This document shows, in pieces, positions 9,830 to 22,929 of a stretch of DNA of 64,000 nt. The DNA comes from Anisus vortex (taxonomy: Eukaryota; Mollusca; Gastropoda; Planorbidae), in NCBI GenBank assembly GCA_949126835.1, contig OX421499.1, positions 5,220,295-5,284,294 of the forward strand, in the 5' to 3' direction. A program made the position numbers and the translations under genes. Below the pieces are notes generated by a model that was given only the letters and a program-made list of their open reading frames with translations, did not search any database and was not told where the DNA came from. Position 1 is the stretch's first letter; each line of letters starts with the position of its first letter.

Positions 9830-11962
9830 CTCTGGAGGTCGTTAGGGTATGCAAGCTGCCATGCCACGTCAAAGCTCTAGTACTTGTTCCATTCGACCCA
9901 CCAATATAGCATAACAAGAAGAAATAAAACATCAAAAGATAGTATTTTGTAAACAGCTTTCTGAAGTAGGGATTATAATACATTCACTGGGATTCTTTGA
10001 CGTTGTTTTGACTAATGAAACAATCTGGTCTAGTTCATCATAAACGATGGCAAATAAAGCTTAGTCTGCTCCGGTGATCCATTATAATATAAACCCTACA
10101 GGAGTTAAACCAACGGTTTCAAAACAAATTTCAATAAACGAATAGAAAACTCAGCCTTCGTTTATCTGCGTCAGCATCAGATTGTGAATAAAAGCTCACG
10201 TGGACATATGAGATTTTATTGTTCCAAAAATAAGTAGGTTTAAGTAAGCAGTGCCAGTTAGGCCTACTTTTAGACAGGATGTCAAAGTCATTAATGACTG
10301 GGAGGAGGGGGGGAGTAAAACAATCAAAGTGTCTTGAAGATTTACCTATAGAATTTCAGAGAGTATCTTATCTTATCTTATCTTATCCTATATAATATAT
10401 ATGTTTGTGTGTGTGTATGTGTGTGTGTAACAGAGTAACATAAATTTATCGAGATTTGGCTCAATAGAGTACTCAAGTTTTAACTTGGGCAAAGAGAATC
10501 GCGTCTTGCAAACTTGTAGAAACTCATACTCGCGCTGTGATATGGTTAAACGATATAATATACTTGACCCTTTTCATTCAGCGAAAACTGAGTGGATTCA
10601 TATTTACATGCACCCTCTGACACAACAAAACGTGACAAATGTAAAACTGAGATAAGCAAACACATAATATGATTGCTAATACTAGGCTATTGTAAATAAT
10701 TTCATAATGTAGCCTACATTTTTGTTTACCTTTTTGATTCACTTGAACACTCGACTCTATAAAACCATTCCCAGTTTGACATTTTAATTTGTTTGTGCTG
10801 AACCATATGGAGCTATTGCCATTGCATTAGATTAAATGTTGCACACTCGACTCTATAAAACCCTTCCATGTTAGCAGAAGAGTGTATTAGATAAAAAGCC
10901 TTTACAAAACACTCTGTGATTATTGCTATTGCCACATCGCATATGATTAAATGCACTGATCTATAAAAAGAAAGTTGATTAAATGGAACACACTGAAGAA
11001 AAATGGTGCATGCGTTGGTCACTTTGTTGAGCACTGCCAAAACTTCTAGAAAGAACTTGCATACATATAAAATTAGATGAAAAGAAAAAACACAACTAGT
11101 TATATTTTATAGATATAGTATGTATTTCTAAATTAAAAGGATAGATAACCAATAAACTTAGCTAAAAAAATATGTGTATTCATGTAATGCTTGTTTATAC
11201 AATGCTATGACTTTTTCATATTCATATTTGCATTTGAAATACCACTTATCTTCAACAGCATGTCACCGTATCTAAGACAAGGATGACACTCGGTGACAGT
11301 TTCATTTGCAGACACAGTGTCATAAAACTTGGTCAGGAATATCGTAGTTCTAGAGCCTGACACTTGACTCTTGTGGGGTAGCTTACAAACCCATATTCTG
11401 CTGAGGTCGTGATGTTTTTTCTTTTTAAGATATTACTTAGTTCTTGGGTCACAGTGAAAGGAACGGCTTTTGATTTGTCTTCAAATTGAAAACTTTTTGA
11501 GATATTGGCGTTATAAAAAAAACGTTCCATAAGTGGGACAGTAGCAACAAGTGGCCACGTGTAAATTTATACTGCGTCAGTTGGTTTTTCTTGTTTCCCA
11601 CTTAAAGGCTTTGAACGGAAACACATTTATAAGTGTTATAATCTAGTGCAAGTTAAGTGCACCCACCAATCAGTTAAGCTCTAGAAATAAATCAATTGAC
11701 ACTTTTATGGTACTAGCCCAGGCCATAAGTTTATACATGTCTTTGAAGAAAAATATTAGGTCCTCCCCTTACCCTTTCACCCCCCCCCCATAGATTTATC
11801 ATATTTATTATAAAATGAAAATAAAGAAATTTAATGAGAAACATATATGAACCAAACTGTTCTTGGTTTACAATTATGGAAAAAAAAAAGTGAACAATAT
11901 ACGTTTATATATGAAAATTGTTATTCATGTTTTTTTTAAAAAGAATTTAAGTGCAACAATAC
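9830..11962. other. Intergenic, nothing recognised
   Basis: AT-rich. There is a short TTATC run near 10368, a (TG)n run near 10405-10430, and a repeated ACTCGACTCTATAAAACC phrase near 10746 and 10846. No gene is supported. Confidence 0.4.
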
Positions 11963-12195
11963 ATAATAATAATAATAACGGTGCTTATATAGCGCATATC
12001 CCGTTGGTGACAGTTCTATGCGCAGACGACAGTTACATAATACAGACAGACAACGAAATATGTAGTAATACGCTAATGCTGCTGACGAAATAGGTGAGTC
12101 TTCAGCCGGCTCCTGAAGGTGTCATAGCTAGGGCTCTGGCGAAGCTGTAGTGTAGTGGGGGGTGATTCTAAGCGGACGGTCCTGCGTACTGATTA
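11963..12195 (-). mobile_element. LINE 3' end with ORF C-terminus
   Basis: On the minus strand, 12190-12075 encodes RTVRLESPPTTLQLRQS followed by SYDTFRSRLKTHLF and a stop. This is the usual C-terminal tail of CR1/L2-type ORF2 proteins. It continues into a 3' UTR and an (ATT)n end. 5'-truncated. Confidence 0.75.
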
Positions 12196-12617
12196 TATTC
12201 AATAACTTAAGTCATAACTTAAATAATTAAAGGTTAGGCTAGGTTAAAAATACTTTATATAAACAATTAAACTATAAAAGGACGCTAACATGGGAGAATC
12301 CATATGACATCGCATTCCTAATTAAAGATTAAATGCTTTAGAATAGGTTTATCTGCAAATATGGTCCCGGATAAAATGTCAGCTACTGACCACTTATCAG
12401 ACGAACGCTCAAAGCCATACATTCTCACCAGAATAGCGCAGACAATCGCCGCACATAAACAAGCTAAAGATTTGGAAATACGATAGAACTCCCACTGTTC
12501 GAATATTTCATTAATGTGCTTTCTGATAATATCGGTTTTCAGGTATAATCTCCAGAGAGTGGTCGAGGTCCTAGAAATTAGATATTTTAACAACTCAACC
12601 AACTTAACCAACCCCAA

Positions 12618-12960
12618 CTCAGGTTCAAGGACGTCTGCAAACGTGATCTAAAGGCTATAGATGTAGAGGTCGGAAACTGGGAGAACCTTGCTCAGCACAG
12701 AAATAGTTGGAGAGGCACCTTACACACCGGTTTAAATGCGGCAGAGGGCAAACTTCGCCTTATGGCGGAGGCTAAACGAGCAGCGAAGAAAAGTAGGCTG
12801 CCCCTAACAATCTCCAACGGTCCAGCTTTCAAGTGCCAGAGATGCGATAGAGCCTGTCTCTCAAGGATAGGTCTCCACAGACACAGTCAATTTTGCAGGG
12901 CTGGCCAAATCACAGGAGCGCAAATCTAATCGTCTTCCGAGACTATGGAGCCAATGATGA
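12618..12960 (+). mobile_element. Non-LTR retrotransposon ORF2 C-terminal fragment
   Basis: An open frame of 103 codons ends with TAA at 12927-12929. It reads LRFKDVCKRDLKAID, NWENLAQHRNSWR and a C2H2-type finger CQRCDRACLSRIGLHRHSQF(C), as at the C-terminus of many animal LINE polyproteins. There is no start codon and the upstream part is missing, so it is a 5'-truncated copy. It continues into the 3' sequence shared with 2911-2950. Confidence 0.8.
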
Positions 12961-13690
12961 ATATCACAAACGAAGATGTCAGCAAAAACAAAAATCAAAT
13001 ATGGGCGCATACGAGAGTCCTAGCAGCACAACCCAGAGCAAGTAACTTTGGTGAAATTGACAGGAACCATTGGATGGAAGGTCTTTCACAGCCCATCCCG
13101 CTCAGCACAGAGTATGTAGAATGAAGAAGTGGCCGACAGAAGAAAAGGTCGGGGTAAGAAATTAATGAATGAACAAGGCTGTCCTTCATTGGCGCCCAAA
13201 CAGCAGCACAAGATCATGAAGAGTGGCAAGTGATGACACAGCAGTCAACAATGCTCCTCCCAGCGACCAACCCACGAATTAAGGGATGGGAGATGTGGAA
13301 CTGACTATGTGAATTCAGGCAACTCCAAGGGTTGCAAGACATTGAATGGCTACATCAAATAGAACATTTCCTGAATATCCTCAATTATAAATGTAAGCTA
13401 GAGCAAGTATCACATCTGGGAATTCATGCAGATTCTACACCCTCCAACAAATGGATCTATGCGTTAAGTTCCACACATATTTTATATTTTTGCTATAGTG
13501 CGAATTTCAAATGAAGTCGGTCTACTTAGAGTATACCTATTCGTACAATGTCCACAGTTAGACTATTGATATAGGAACGATAAACGTACTCTTTTAAGAC
13601 CAGACTTCGTGTAAAGTGTAATAACAAATCCCTTATAAAAAAACAACAACAGGAAAATTTAAAATAAGATATATAAGATATAATAAGATA
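12961..13690. other. Intergenic, nothing recognised
   Basis: Somewhat less AT-rich up to about 13330, then AT-rich. I recognise no gene or repeat. Confidence 0.35.
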
Positions 13691-13698
13691 TATCTATA

Positions 13699-13941
13699 CA
13701 GAGGCGTATTTAGGCATGTTCCACACAAAAGGGGCCCCCATACATTTCAAAATAAAAATTTGTGTCTTTTCTTTCGGCAATTAGAACAGTTATGTTGTAG
13801 AAACGCACAATGAACAAATACTGTGAATGGGAAATCACATTTGATTGTTAAGTGACACTGGCAGGGTCGAGTCCACGAGGGGGGCCCCACATAAATTTGG
13901 CCATTGGGAACAGGGCCCCCACAATCCTAAACACGGCCCTG
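13699..13941. mobile_element. hAT-type MITE, 243 bp
   Basis: Ends are inverted: it starts CAGAGGCGTATTTAGG, and the reverse of its other end starts CAGGGCCGTGTTTAGG. It is flanked by TATCTATA on the left and TATATATA on the right (7 of 8 identical), an 8-bp target duplication as hAT elements make. No coding capacity. Confidence 0.75.
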
Positions 13942-14845
13942 TATATATAAAGCGAACAGAATCCTTTGTAAAAACTCATTTTTATTCAAAACCTTAACCA
14001 AAAAATATGATCTAGTTCTAAAATTTTAGCATAGCTACAATAGTTTACAGTCTACACATGAAAGCTAAACAAAAAAAAAACAAATATTTTATTTAAAAAA
14101 AAAAGAACTTTATTTTAAATTGGTAACTAATCTATGCATGCTTCGAATCTAGCTACTGTCCCATAGGTGGGTTTTACACGGGGGCATTCGTTGCTACCAT
14201 CCCACTTGTGGGACGCTAGTTTGACACATGATAAAACAAAGTCATAGGGATTTGATTTTTTTTTAATGGTTTCTATTGTTATAATTGATCGATTTTTTCC
14301 ATCAATTTTTACAAGATAAAGGGTCAAGGTCATGTAAATATTATTAAAAGTAAGCTTTTTTCTTTTTCGCAAAGTAAAGTTTTATTTAAAGTCTAACTAT
14401 CGTACATTGCTAAAAACTTTTTTTTTTGTTATTATAAGGCATGTAAGTATTTAATAGGATTTTTTTTTTACGAAGTGTCCCATAAGTGGGATGCTAGGGG
14501 TGGGCTATTCCCATACTCCCATGTGGCCTTCCCGAACAGGTACCTGGACCCACCCCTTCTCACGTTACGCTCTTTGCTAAAGAACAGGAAGGCTTGTTAA
14601 ATTTGGTGGTGGGCATAAAAAAACAATAACAACTTGTTTTACTATCCCCTGTATAGGATACCCCTACAACATCAGAACATTTAGTTGCCACCGAGGCCAG
14701 CCCCCTGTCTCTATACAGCACAATAAGTGTATTATTATTATCACGATAATTCTTTGACGGTTGATTCATCTAATAGCAGCATCAGTGGTGACTGTACTTC
14801 TATATTTAGTACAAATAAAAGGACAGGATGCCTAGTTTCAATTTT
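13942..14845. other. Intergenic, nothing recognised
   Basis: AT-rich. The phrase CCCATA(A)GTGGG occurs near 14160 and 14480 without an evident function. Confidence 0.35.
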
Positions 14846-15784
14846 GGTGAATGCGAATATAAAGAGAATGCGAATATAAAGAGAATGCGAATATAAAGAG
14901 AATGCGAATATAAAGAGAATGCGAATATAAAGAGAATGCGAATGTAAAGAGAATGCGAATATAAAGAGAATGCGAATATAAAGAGAATGCGAATATAAAG
15001 AGAATGCGAATATAAAGAGAATGCGAATATAAAGAGAATGCGAATATAAAGAGAATGCGAATATAAAGAGAATGCGAATATAAAGAGAATGCGAATATAA
15101 AGAGAATGCGAATATAAAGAGAATGCGAATATAAAGAGAATGCGAATATAAAGAGAATGCGAATATAAAGAGAATGTGAATATAAAGAGAATGTGAATAT
15201 AAAGAGAATGCGAATATAAAGAGAATGCGAATATAAAGAGAATGCGAATATAAAGAGAATGCGAATATAAAGAGAATGCGAATATAAAGAGAATGCGAAT
15301 ATAAAGAGAATGCGAATATAAAGAGAATGCGAATATAAAGAGAATGCGAATATAAAGAGAATGCGAATATAAAGAGAATGCGAATAGGCCTATAAAGAGA
15401 ATGCGAATATAAAGAGAATGCGAATATAAAGAGAATGCGAATATAAAGAGAATGCGAATAGGCCTATAAAGAGAATGCGAATATAAAGAGAATGCGAATA
15501 TAAAGAGAATGCGAATATAAAGAGAATGCGAATATAAAGAGAATGCGAATATAAAGAGAATGCGAATATAAAGAGAATGCGAATATAAAGAGAGTGCGAA
15601 TATAAAGAGAGTGCGAATATAAAGAGAATGCGAATATAAAGAGAATGCGAATATAAAGAGAATGCGAATATAAAGAGAATGCGAATATAAAGAGAATGCG
15701 AATATAAAGAGAATGCGAATATAAAGAGAATGCGAATATAAAGAGAATGAGCATATATACAGAATGCGAATATAAAGAGAATGC
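14846..15784. repeat. 17-bp minisatellite, about 55 copies
   Basis: Unit GAGAATGCGAATATAAA, highly homogeneous. Variants include TGTGAA, GAGTGCG and two units carrying an inserted GGCC (near 15386 and 15461). It stays open on the minus strand as a 17-residue repeat, which is an artefact of the unit length. Confidence 0.95.
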
Positions 15785-15785
15785 G

Positions 15786-16186
15786 TATTGTGTCAAATAC
15801 TATCTATGCCTGTGTTTGGGTTACTAATCTATATTACGCAAGGAAGGGGGTGAGAAGTGTGTGTGTATGGGGAGGGGAGATAACTGGCAGTGATAAATTG
15901 CGTATCCACTTAGACGTTTAGTCGTCTGACACTTTGAACAGAGATTTCATCCCGTACATTAGCACCGCCGAATATAGGAGGGGGGTTGTTCATAAATGAC
16001 GCTCGCTCATGGTGTCGCTGGGTGCCAACATTTTTGATAATGTGTGGCCATGGGGATGGATTTTGTGTGTGTGTTGTAACATCATAAAATCCAACTGTTT
16101 AAATACATATATACATATATATATTATATATATATATATATTATATATCTATCTATCTCTCTCTCTATATATATAGGCTATATATT
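15786..16186. other. Intergenic, ends in (TA)/(CT) simple repeats
   Basis: G-rich patches near 15845-15980, then ATATA and CTCT simple sequence at 16107-16180. No gene. Confidence 0.4.
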
Positions 16187-16660
16187 ATAATAATAATGAC
16201 ATTTGTATAGCGCTGCCAACAAACATAATGCAAGCTCAGAGCGCATTTAGCAAACAGCTATTAACTAAGAACACGGATACAATCTATAGGCCAAGAGATA
16301 CAAAACTAAATGATGCTTTGAAAACATAGAACAAATAAAGCAAAATAACCGACCTATTATATAAGCTTAGGTAAGGTAAGATACGGCTCTAACGCATGTT
16401 AACTAGGATAAATATTGAAATAATTAGTTTTTAAGTTCTTTTTGAAGGTATCAATGTAGCTTGATCGCCTGAGTTGAATGGGAAGTAGATTCCACACATT
16501 CGGATCGGATATTGAGAAGACTCTAAGGTCAACGGTCTTTAGAGAGAAACGGGGCTCTTCCAAAAGCGAGGAGTCGGCAGAACGAAGTGTTCTTTGCGGA
16601 ACATATGGTTTAATTAGTTCTTTAAGATTTAAAGCTATGTGTGTGTGTTTAACCAATCAA
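16187..16660 (-). mobile_element. LINE 3' end (family L1 of this window)
   Basis: The minus strand encodes LKELIKPYVPQRTLRSADSS, PRFSLKTVDLRVFSISDP, VWNLLPIQLRRSS and TFKKNLKTNYFNIYPS, then a stop, 3' UTR and an ATT-rich end. This is the characteristic C-terminus of CR1/Jockey-like ORF2 proteins. 5'-truncated. Paralogous to the copies at 46.2 and 48.0 kb. Confidence 0.8.
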
Positions 16661-17469
16661 ATTGGTTTATTTAAAGACACGTGACCTTATTGCCTCATAT
16701 TTTACCTTTGCAATTTAACATAGCACATAATAATGTTTTTTTATATAGCCTACTTATATCGCTTCTATCCATGCTGTTAGCATGCTCAGTGAGCTCTAGT
16801 ATATTATATATGCACCGTATGCTTAATGTAATGGCATTGTCAACAATGAAGCAAGATTGCATTGAGATAAGTGACTACATTTTGAATTATGGTTTAGAGA
16901 CTTTAGAGTCTAGACTTTAGACCTACCATTAGGTTTCGCATGTTATTTACAATAGTGAAGATCTAGCCCACTGAGCGAGCTGTGTGGGATGGTAGGAGCA
17001 GACGAGCTACACAAACGACCTCCATCGTCAACAACAATTCAACTGTAAGGGAAGGGTATAAAATAAAGGGGTTAGCGTCGTTTATGGACAGCCCCTTATC
17101 ACGTTTGAAACGTTCATTAACCATGGTTGTCGAACTACTTTGTATACATGGCTCAAAAATCACGATAAGAAATAAGCTAAGTAGAAAAAAAAATCTTTGT
17201 ATAACAATTACCTACGGTTAGGCATAGTTCTTTTTATAAACTCAACTAATCTAGGACTGAAAACGTTAATGCAATTTGATAGAAAAGCAAATTTCAGAGT
17301 TGTCAGGTATAGTAGATATATACAGAATATAATATTAATACGGTACTATCTCTATGGAAAAAACAACACGTTTCTTATTCCTTGGGCAATAGCAATTTAA
17401 TAGAATGTGTTTTTTGTGTATTGTAGCTTTTTGTGTATTGTAGCTTTTTGTGTATTGGTACTCGACTGG
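16661..17469. other. Intergenic, nothing recognised
   Basis: AT-rich, no recognised gene or repeat. A short direct repeat (GTAGCTTTTTGTGTATT) lies at 17421-17457. Confidence 0.35.
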
Positions 17470-17702
17470 GTACTCGGCGGCGGAGCTGGCAGCGCGGCTG
17501 GCGAACTGAAGGTCTTGGGTTCAAATCCTGATGAAGGCTAGGATTTGTTCCGGGGCTGGAAGGTGTCCATATTAGTCTACCCAGCTCTGCTGGGTACCTG
17601 ACTTTAGTTGGGGTAAAGTAAAGGTGGTTGGGCGGGCATTGTGCTGGTCACACAATCCCCTGTATGCGTTGTCACAGAAATTTTGTCCGACGGGATACTT
17701 TA
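17470..17702 (+). mobile_element. tRNA-derived SINE family A copy
   Basis: GGGTTCAAATCCTGATGAAG (B box), CTACCCAGCTCTGCTGGGTA, TTGGGGTAAAGTAAAGG and the end CCGACGGGATACTTTA. A deletion removes part of the GAAACTGGTGAACGCTGC module. Confidence 0.8.
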
Positions 17703-18419
17703 TGGTACCGGTACTCGGGCATCAAATGGGTTGTCCGAAATAGTCAGGAAAACCATCAACTGAACAAACATTGTTATTAACATGCTAGACTATAATTAAT
17801 GGAACAATTGAACAATGGAAATCTTCGTAATAGAAATATAATGCGAAGCTATACGTTAGAGAATAAATAAAATTTAATGGTAATAGGCTACAGAGTTTAA
17901 AAAAAACACACACACACACAATGACAAGTCTTTGTATGTTTATTTTCTCCAAAGTCTACAAAAAATTGTACAGCAAACGTTAGAATATAAACCTTGAATA
18001 ACGGGTGAAGAAATTATATTATATTTATAAAAACAGAAAGGTCCACCATTAAATGAACAGACAGAACTACAACGTGTTGAATGAGTTCCATGATACAGTT
18101 CGTGTTGCAGTGAAAAGGGGAGGTAACTGGTTGAGCTTACAACACACACAAAAAAAAGAGTTACCGGGTATGAGATAAAAATACATGGCTACAGAGACAC
18201 ATATCCCTTCCCCTCTTGAAACCAGTTTTAAAAGATATAGATGGAACTAGCACTAGCATACTTAAACAAACCTTGTTTTTTTTTTTTCAATCTATGGCCT
18301 CTCTCTACAATAAAAACAAAAGTGATCCAACTCTATACTAAAAGCAAATGAATACCAATTTTTTTTAACCATTCTAATACATGTAGTTTCCAAAGGGGGA
18401 AAAAACTAAAGAGTTGATA
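17703..18419. other. Intergenic, nothing recognised
   Basis: AT-rich, no gene supported. Confidence 0.35.
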
Positions 18420-19556
18420 AACTAATCTATTTATATAAAGATCTATAGATCTATTGTTTGAATAAGACAAACATAATCTATTTATATATAGATCTATAGA
18501 AAAAATTGTTTGAATAAGACAAACATAATCTATTTATATATAGATCTATTGTTTGAATAAGACAAACATAATCTATTTATATATAGATCTATTGTTTGAA
18601 TAAGACAAACATATTCTATTTATATATAGATCTATAGATCTATTGTTTGAATAAGACAAACATAAGCTATTTATATATAGATCTATAGATCTATTGTTTG
18701 AATAAGACAAACATAAGCTATTTATATATAGATCTATAGATCTATTGTTTGAATAAGACAAACATAATCTATTTATATATAGAGCTATTGTTTGAATAAG
18801 ACAAACATAATTTATTTATATATAGATCTATTGTTTGAATAAGACAAACATAATCTATTTATATATAGATCTATTGTTTGAATAAGACAAACATAATCTA
18901 TTTATATATAGATCTATAGATCTATTGTTTGAATAAGACAAACATAATCTATTTATAGATAGATCTATTGTTTGAATAAGACAAACATAATCTATTTATA
19001 TAGAGAGTCATTGTTTGAATAAGACAAACATAATCTATTTATATATAGATCTATTGTTTGAATAAGACAAACATAATTTATTTATATATAGATCTATTGT
19101 TTGAATAAGACAAACATAATCTATTTATATATAGATCTATAGTTTGAATAAGACAAACATAATCTATTTATATATAGATCTATTGTTTGAATAAGACAAA
19201 CATAATCTATTTATATATAGATCTATAGATCTATTGTTTGAATAAGACAAACATAATCTATTTATAGATAGATCTATTGTTTGAATAAGACAAACATAAT
19301 CTATTTATATAGAGAGTCATTGTTTGAATAAGACAAACATAATCTATTTATATATAGATCTATTGTTTGAATAAGACAAACATAATTTATTTATATATAG
19401 ATCTATTGTTTGAATAAGACAAACATAATCTATTTATATATAGATCTATAGTTTGAATAAGACAAACATAATCTATTTATATATAGATCTATTGTTTGAA
19501 TAAGACCAACATAATCTATTTATATATAGATCTATTTTTTGAATAAGACAAACAAA
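18420..19556. repeat. AT-rich satellite array, 43-55 bp unit
   Basis: Tandem units of TTGTTTGAATAAGACAAACA followed by ATCTATTTATATATAGATCT, some with a doubled AGATCTAT. A longer order is visible: a rare TAGAGAGTCA variant at 19001 and 19310 and the ATTTATTT variants that follow each recur 309 bp apart. Confidence 0.9.
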
Positions 19557-20029
19557 TACAAATTGTCTAATTACAACAACAATAACCCAAGAGGGCACAG
19601 AGAAAAAAATTATATAACAGTTATAATAGATACAGTGTGAGCAAAAGGTATCTTAAAATTATAATCAATAACAAGGAGAGAAGAACAACAACCTTCTCCC
19701 CCCCCCCATATTTACAAATATTTTCCATCACAAACTATTTAATTTATTGTATAGGCTGTAGGATTAATGGCATCAAGTTTTCTATATTATAAGTCTTTAT
19801 AATTTCTTTATAATTTTTTCATCTTCATCAGCAGACCTTTGACCGTTGTGGTCATTGGGGGAAAGCGAATGGACACCTCAGCAGTCATCTTTCTCCGTTT
19901 TTGCCTATCTTGAGCGGCTGTCAATACCGATAGTTCAGTTATTAGCAGCCCTGTACAATCTTTTATATTGTATTTCCGCTGACTGCCTCTCTGACGTCAG
20001 TCTTCTACAGTGCCTTGGAGGATTGTTTT

Positions 20030-20490
20030 TTGGCATATTACCAAACCATGTAAGCTTGCACCGTTTGATTATTGCAATTATGATTTCTTGAGGGCCCACA
20101 ATTGAGGATATTCTGTCCCAGACATTCTTGTGTTCTAGGTAGAAGATTCAAAAGGATTTTTATCATGCATCTATTTTCAAATGCCTGCAATTTGTTTTCA
20201 GTGCCTGCTAACAGTGTCCAGGTCTCACATTCGTACAGAACAATGGTTTTCACAAGGGCTCTGTAAAGCCTGAGCTTTTTTGGGAGACTAATGCTTTGGC
20301 TGGACCAGATTTTGTTTATCCATTGCTGATTCAATCCTTGCTCGAATTTCTGCCTCATAGCTTCCATCTGCGGATAGGGTGGCTCCTAGATAGTTGAAAT
20401 ATATAAATCCTTTATATGTCTTTATTTTGTTCCAACCTCTTATGATAATATCTTCTCCTTTAGGCATATTTTTTAAGTTTCTCCACAAAT
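20030..20490 (-). mobile_element. LINE reverse-transcriptase fragment, frameshifted
   Basis: The minus strand carries YLGATLSADGSYEAEIRARI near the upstream end, then in another frame LVKTIVLYECETWTLLAGTE and KLQAFENRCMIKIL. These are the YLGxxI and YGxETW motifs near the C-terminus of non-LTR reverse transcriptases. At least one frameshift separates them. Confidence 0.8.
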
Positions 20491-20883
20491 CTGTTTTTTT
20501 TGTTCTTTTTTAAATTTCACTAAACCTAAAGTATAATTTTTGTAAATATTGAGTTACGTTTCTTGAAACCTCTTTTCTTTACTATTCTTTATCGTTTTTG
20601 TTTTTTTATAAAAAATTTCTTCTATAAAATTGAACTTATTTTAGAACCATATATTTGATCAACACACCAAATTTGTAAATTGGTATAAATAAATGTAACA
20701 AAATCAAAATAATATAACATCATTTTTCTTCTCTACTTTCAAAGCCATTTTAAATAAAGAGACAAAATAGAACAACAAAGAATGGATTTCTAACTGTTCT
20801 AGTCAAAATATAGTTCTAGAAAGTGTTTCAGATGATTGTGTATCACAATTTGGTTTTAAGTGTTAATCAAAGCTAGTGAATCA

Positions 20884-21206
20884 AACAAGGTAGCACTTTC
20901 CAATTTAACACGGTAGCACTTTCCAATTTAACAAGGTAGCACTTTCTAATTTAACAAGGTAGCACTTTCTAATTTAACAAGGTAGCACTTTCTAATTTAA
21001 CAAGGTAGCACTTTCTAATTTAACAAGGTAGCACTTTCTAATTTAACAATGTAGCACTTTCTAATTTAACAAGGTAGCACTTTCTAATTTAACAAGGTAG
21101 CACTTTCTAATTTAACAAGGCAGCATTTTCTAATTTAACAAGGTAGCACTTTCCAATTTAACAAGGTAGCACTTTCTAATTTAACAAGGCAGCACTTTCT
21201 AATTTA
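20884..21206. repeat. 23-bp minisatellite
   Basis: About 14 copies of AACAAGGTAGCACTTTCTAATTT with few changes. Confidence 0.9.
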
Positions 21207-22660
21207 TCTTACTTGTTCTGTCAGAACTCCTTTTTCATGTTATGAGATCAAATACTAATAACTGATTTATTAGCAAATGAAATAAAATTCTTCACTAAAA
21301 TCTTTCAGCCACATTATGATATCTATTTATTTTCTCCATTTGACTATGGAATCTTAAAAGAAGAAATACAACTGTACTGTATTCAAAATAGCAAACAGAC
21401 ATTTAAGCTTGTAAGCAGCCGTTGCTAGGTATAAGGCTCACAATCAGTCATATTTGCTTTGCAGATTTCAAATCACAACACCGACCACCTTGTTCTACTA
21501 GCAGGGATACCAGTTTTTACTATACCATTATATTCAATATTAAACGAGTCACAATCTTCTTTTCAATTACTATTGAGGACCTATTGAAAATGTTATGCTA
21601 ATACTTTAAGTCATTTTTATTATACTTTCTTTTTTATGGTTTACTTAGTGGGTTTTTACAATACAAGTGTCAATTAGAATACTTAAATTTAATGACTCCA
21701 AAAGTTGATCAGCCTACAGAAAAGCATTTAGAAGTACAGAAAAAGCCCAACTTATGTTGTTATGTGAGAAGAATCAAATAGAAAGTTATAATAAAATAAA
21801 ATAGAACATTTTTTTAAAAAAGTGCCATAATTGGCAATACAACTTTAAACTACTCTTCTGTTATTAAAAAAATCTGCCAACTTCTCTGTTCAGTTTTTTA
21901 AAATTTTGTTTAATTGATACAGCTTACTGCTCATGTTTCTGTAAAAAAACAATCAACTGCAGGCAACAATTAAAGATTTTAACATAATAAGCAACCACAA
22001 CACAATAAAAAATATCAATTATACCGGTATTATTATGATAAAATTTGGCTAAAAAAAAAGTTTTTTTGTATTCAAATAACAATATGCATAACAAAACATG
22101 TTCATCTTTTTTGTATTTACAAAAGAATCAATGTTTAAAAAAATCAATTTTAAGAAAGAAGTTCATCAATAAATTATTTGTTTTTTCCCTGTATATTTAC
22201 GCACACAATATGTAAAAATAAAAAATATGCAAAGTACAAAATTGAATTAGAGATGTGATATATACAAGTATAAGTGCTAATTGGTAACTGAGGTATAAAA
22301 ACATAAGGTATTAGCTCAAACAGCAAAAACTAATAACTTTGTGACATCTGTAGTAACAGTCGAAGGTGAATGTTACTTGTCAAGTCAACAAAATCAGAAA
22401 AGGAAAGAAAAAAAAGACCTGGGTCTAAGACCTAATCCACTGTAGCGCCCTCAATTTATCAGTAAAACCCATATTCAGCTAACTAATTGTTGCAAGGGCA
22501 GTGTTTGCAAAGTTACTTGCACAAGGTTTCTAAGACAATGAAAAGTGGTCTTTGCTGAAATGGACTTTTTATGTCACTATCTTATGATAGGTGTTTTGAT
22601 TTGTTTTATCTGCTATATTCGAGTTCCGTTAATCTTTTAAAGGTTGTACAGGTTAGATAT
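21207..22660. other. Intergenic, nothing recognised
   Basis: Very AT-rich, without credible coding sequence or a named repeat. Confidence 0.4.
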
Positions 22661-22929
22661 GGGGCATGGTAGCCGAGCGGCAGCGCGTTCGACTGGCGTA
22701 CCGAGGGTCCTGGTTTCAAATGCTGGTGAATGCTAGGATCTTTTCCCTGGACTCGAGGGTGTCCCTGAGTCTACCCAGCTCTAATGGGTACCTGACACTA
22801 GTTAAGGTAACGTAAAGGCGGCTGGGCATTGTTTTGGCCACACATCCCCTAGTATGCTGTGGTCATAGAAACTGATGAATGCTGCTTCACCGGCCCTAAG
22901 ATCGGTTTTGTCCGACAGATACTTTACTT
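22661..22929 (+). mobile_element. tRNA-derived SINE family A, near full length
   Basis: The tRNA-like head is clear: ATGGTAGCCGAGCGGCAGCG (A-box region) and GGTTTCAAATGCTGG (B box). Then come the CTACCCAGCTCT, GTAAAGGCGGCTGGGCATTG and CTGCTTCACCGGCCC modules and the CCGACAGATACTTTACTT end. It is the best-preserved head in the window. Confidence 0.85.

Noticed and set aside
12318..12617. 99-codon minus-strand frame (QWEFYRISKSLACLCAAIV ...)
   Set aside because: It looks somewhat protein-like and has a possible membrane segment, but I recognise no family, no convincing splice context, and it lies among LINE remnants.
15464..15796. 110-codon minus-strand frame
   Set aside because: Translation of the 17-bp minisatellite; no unique protein sequence.
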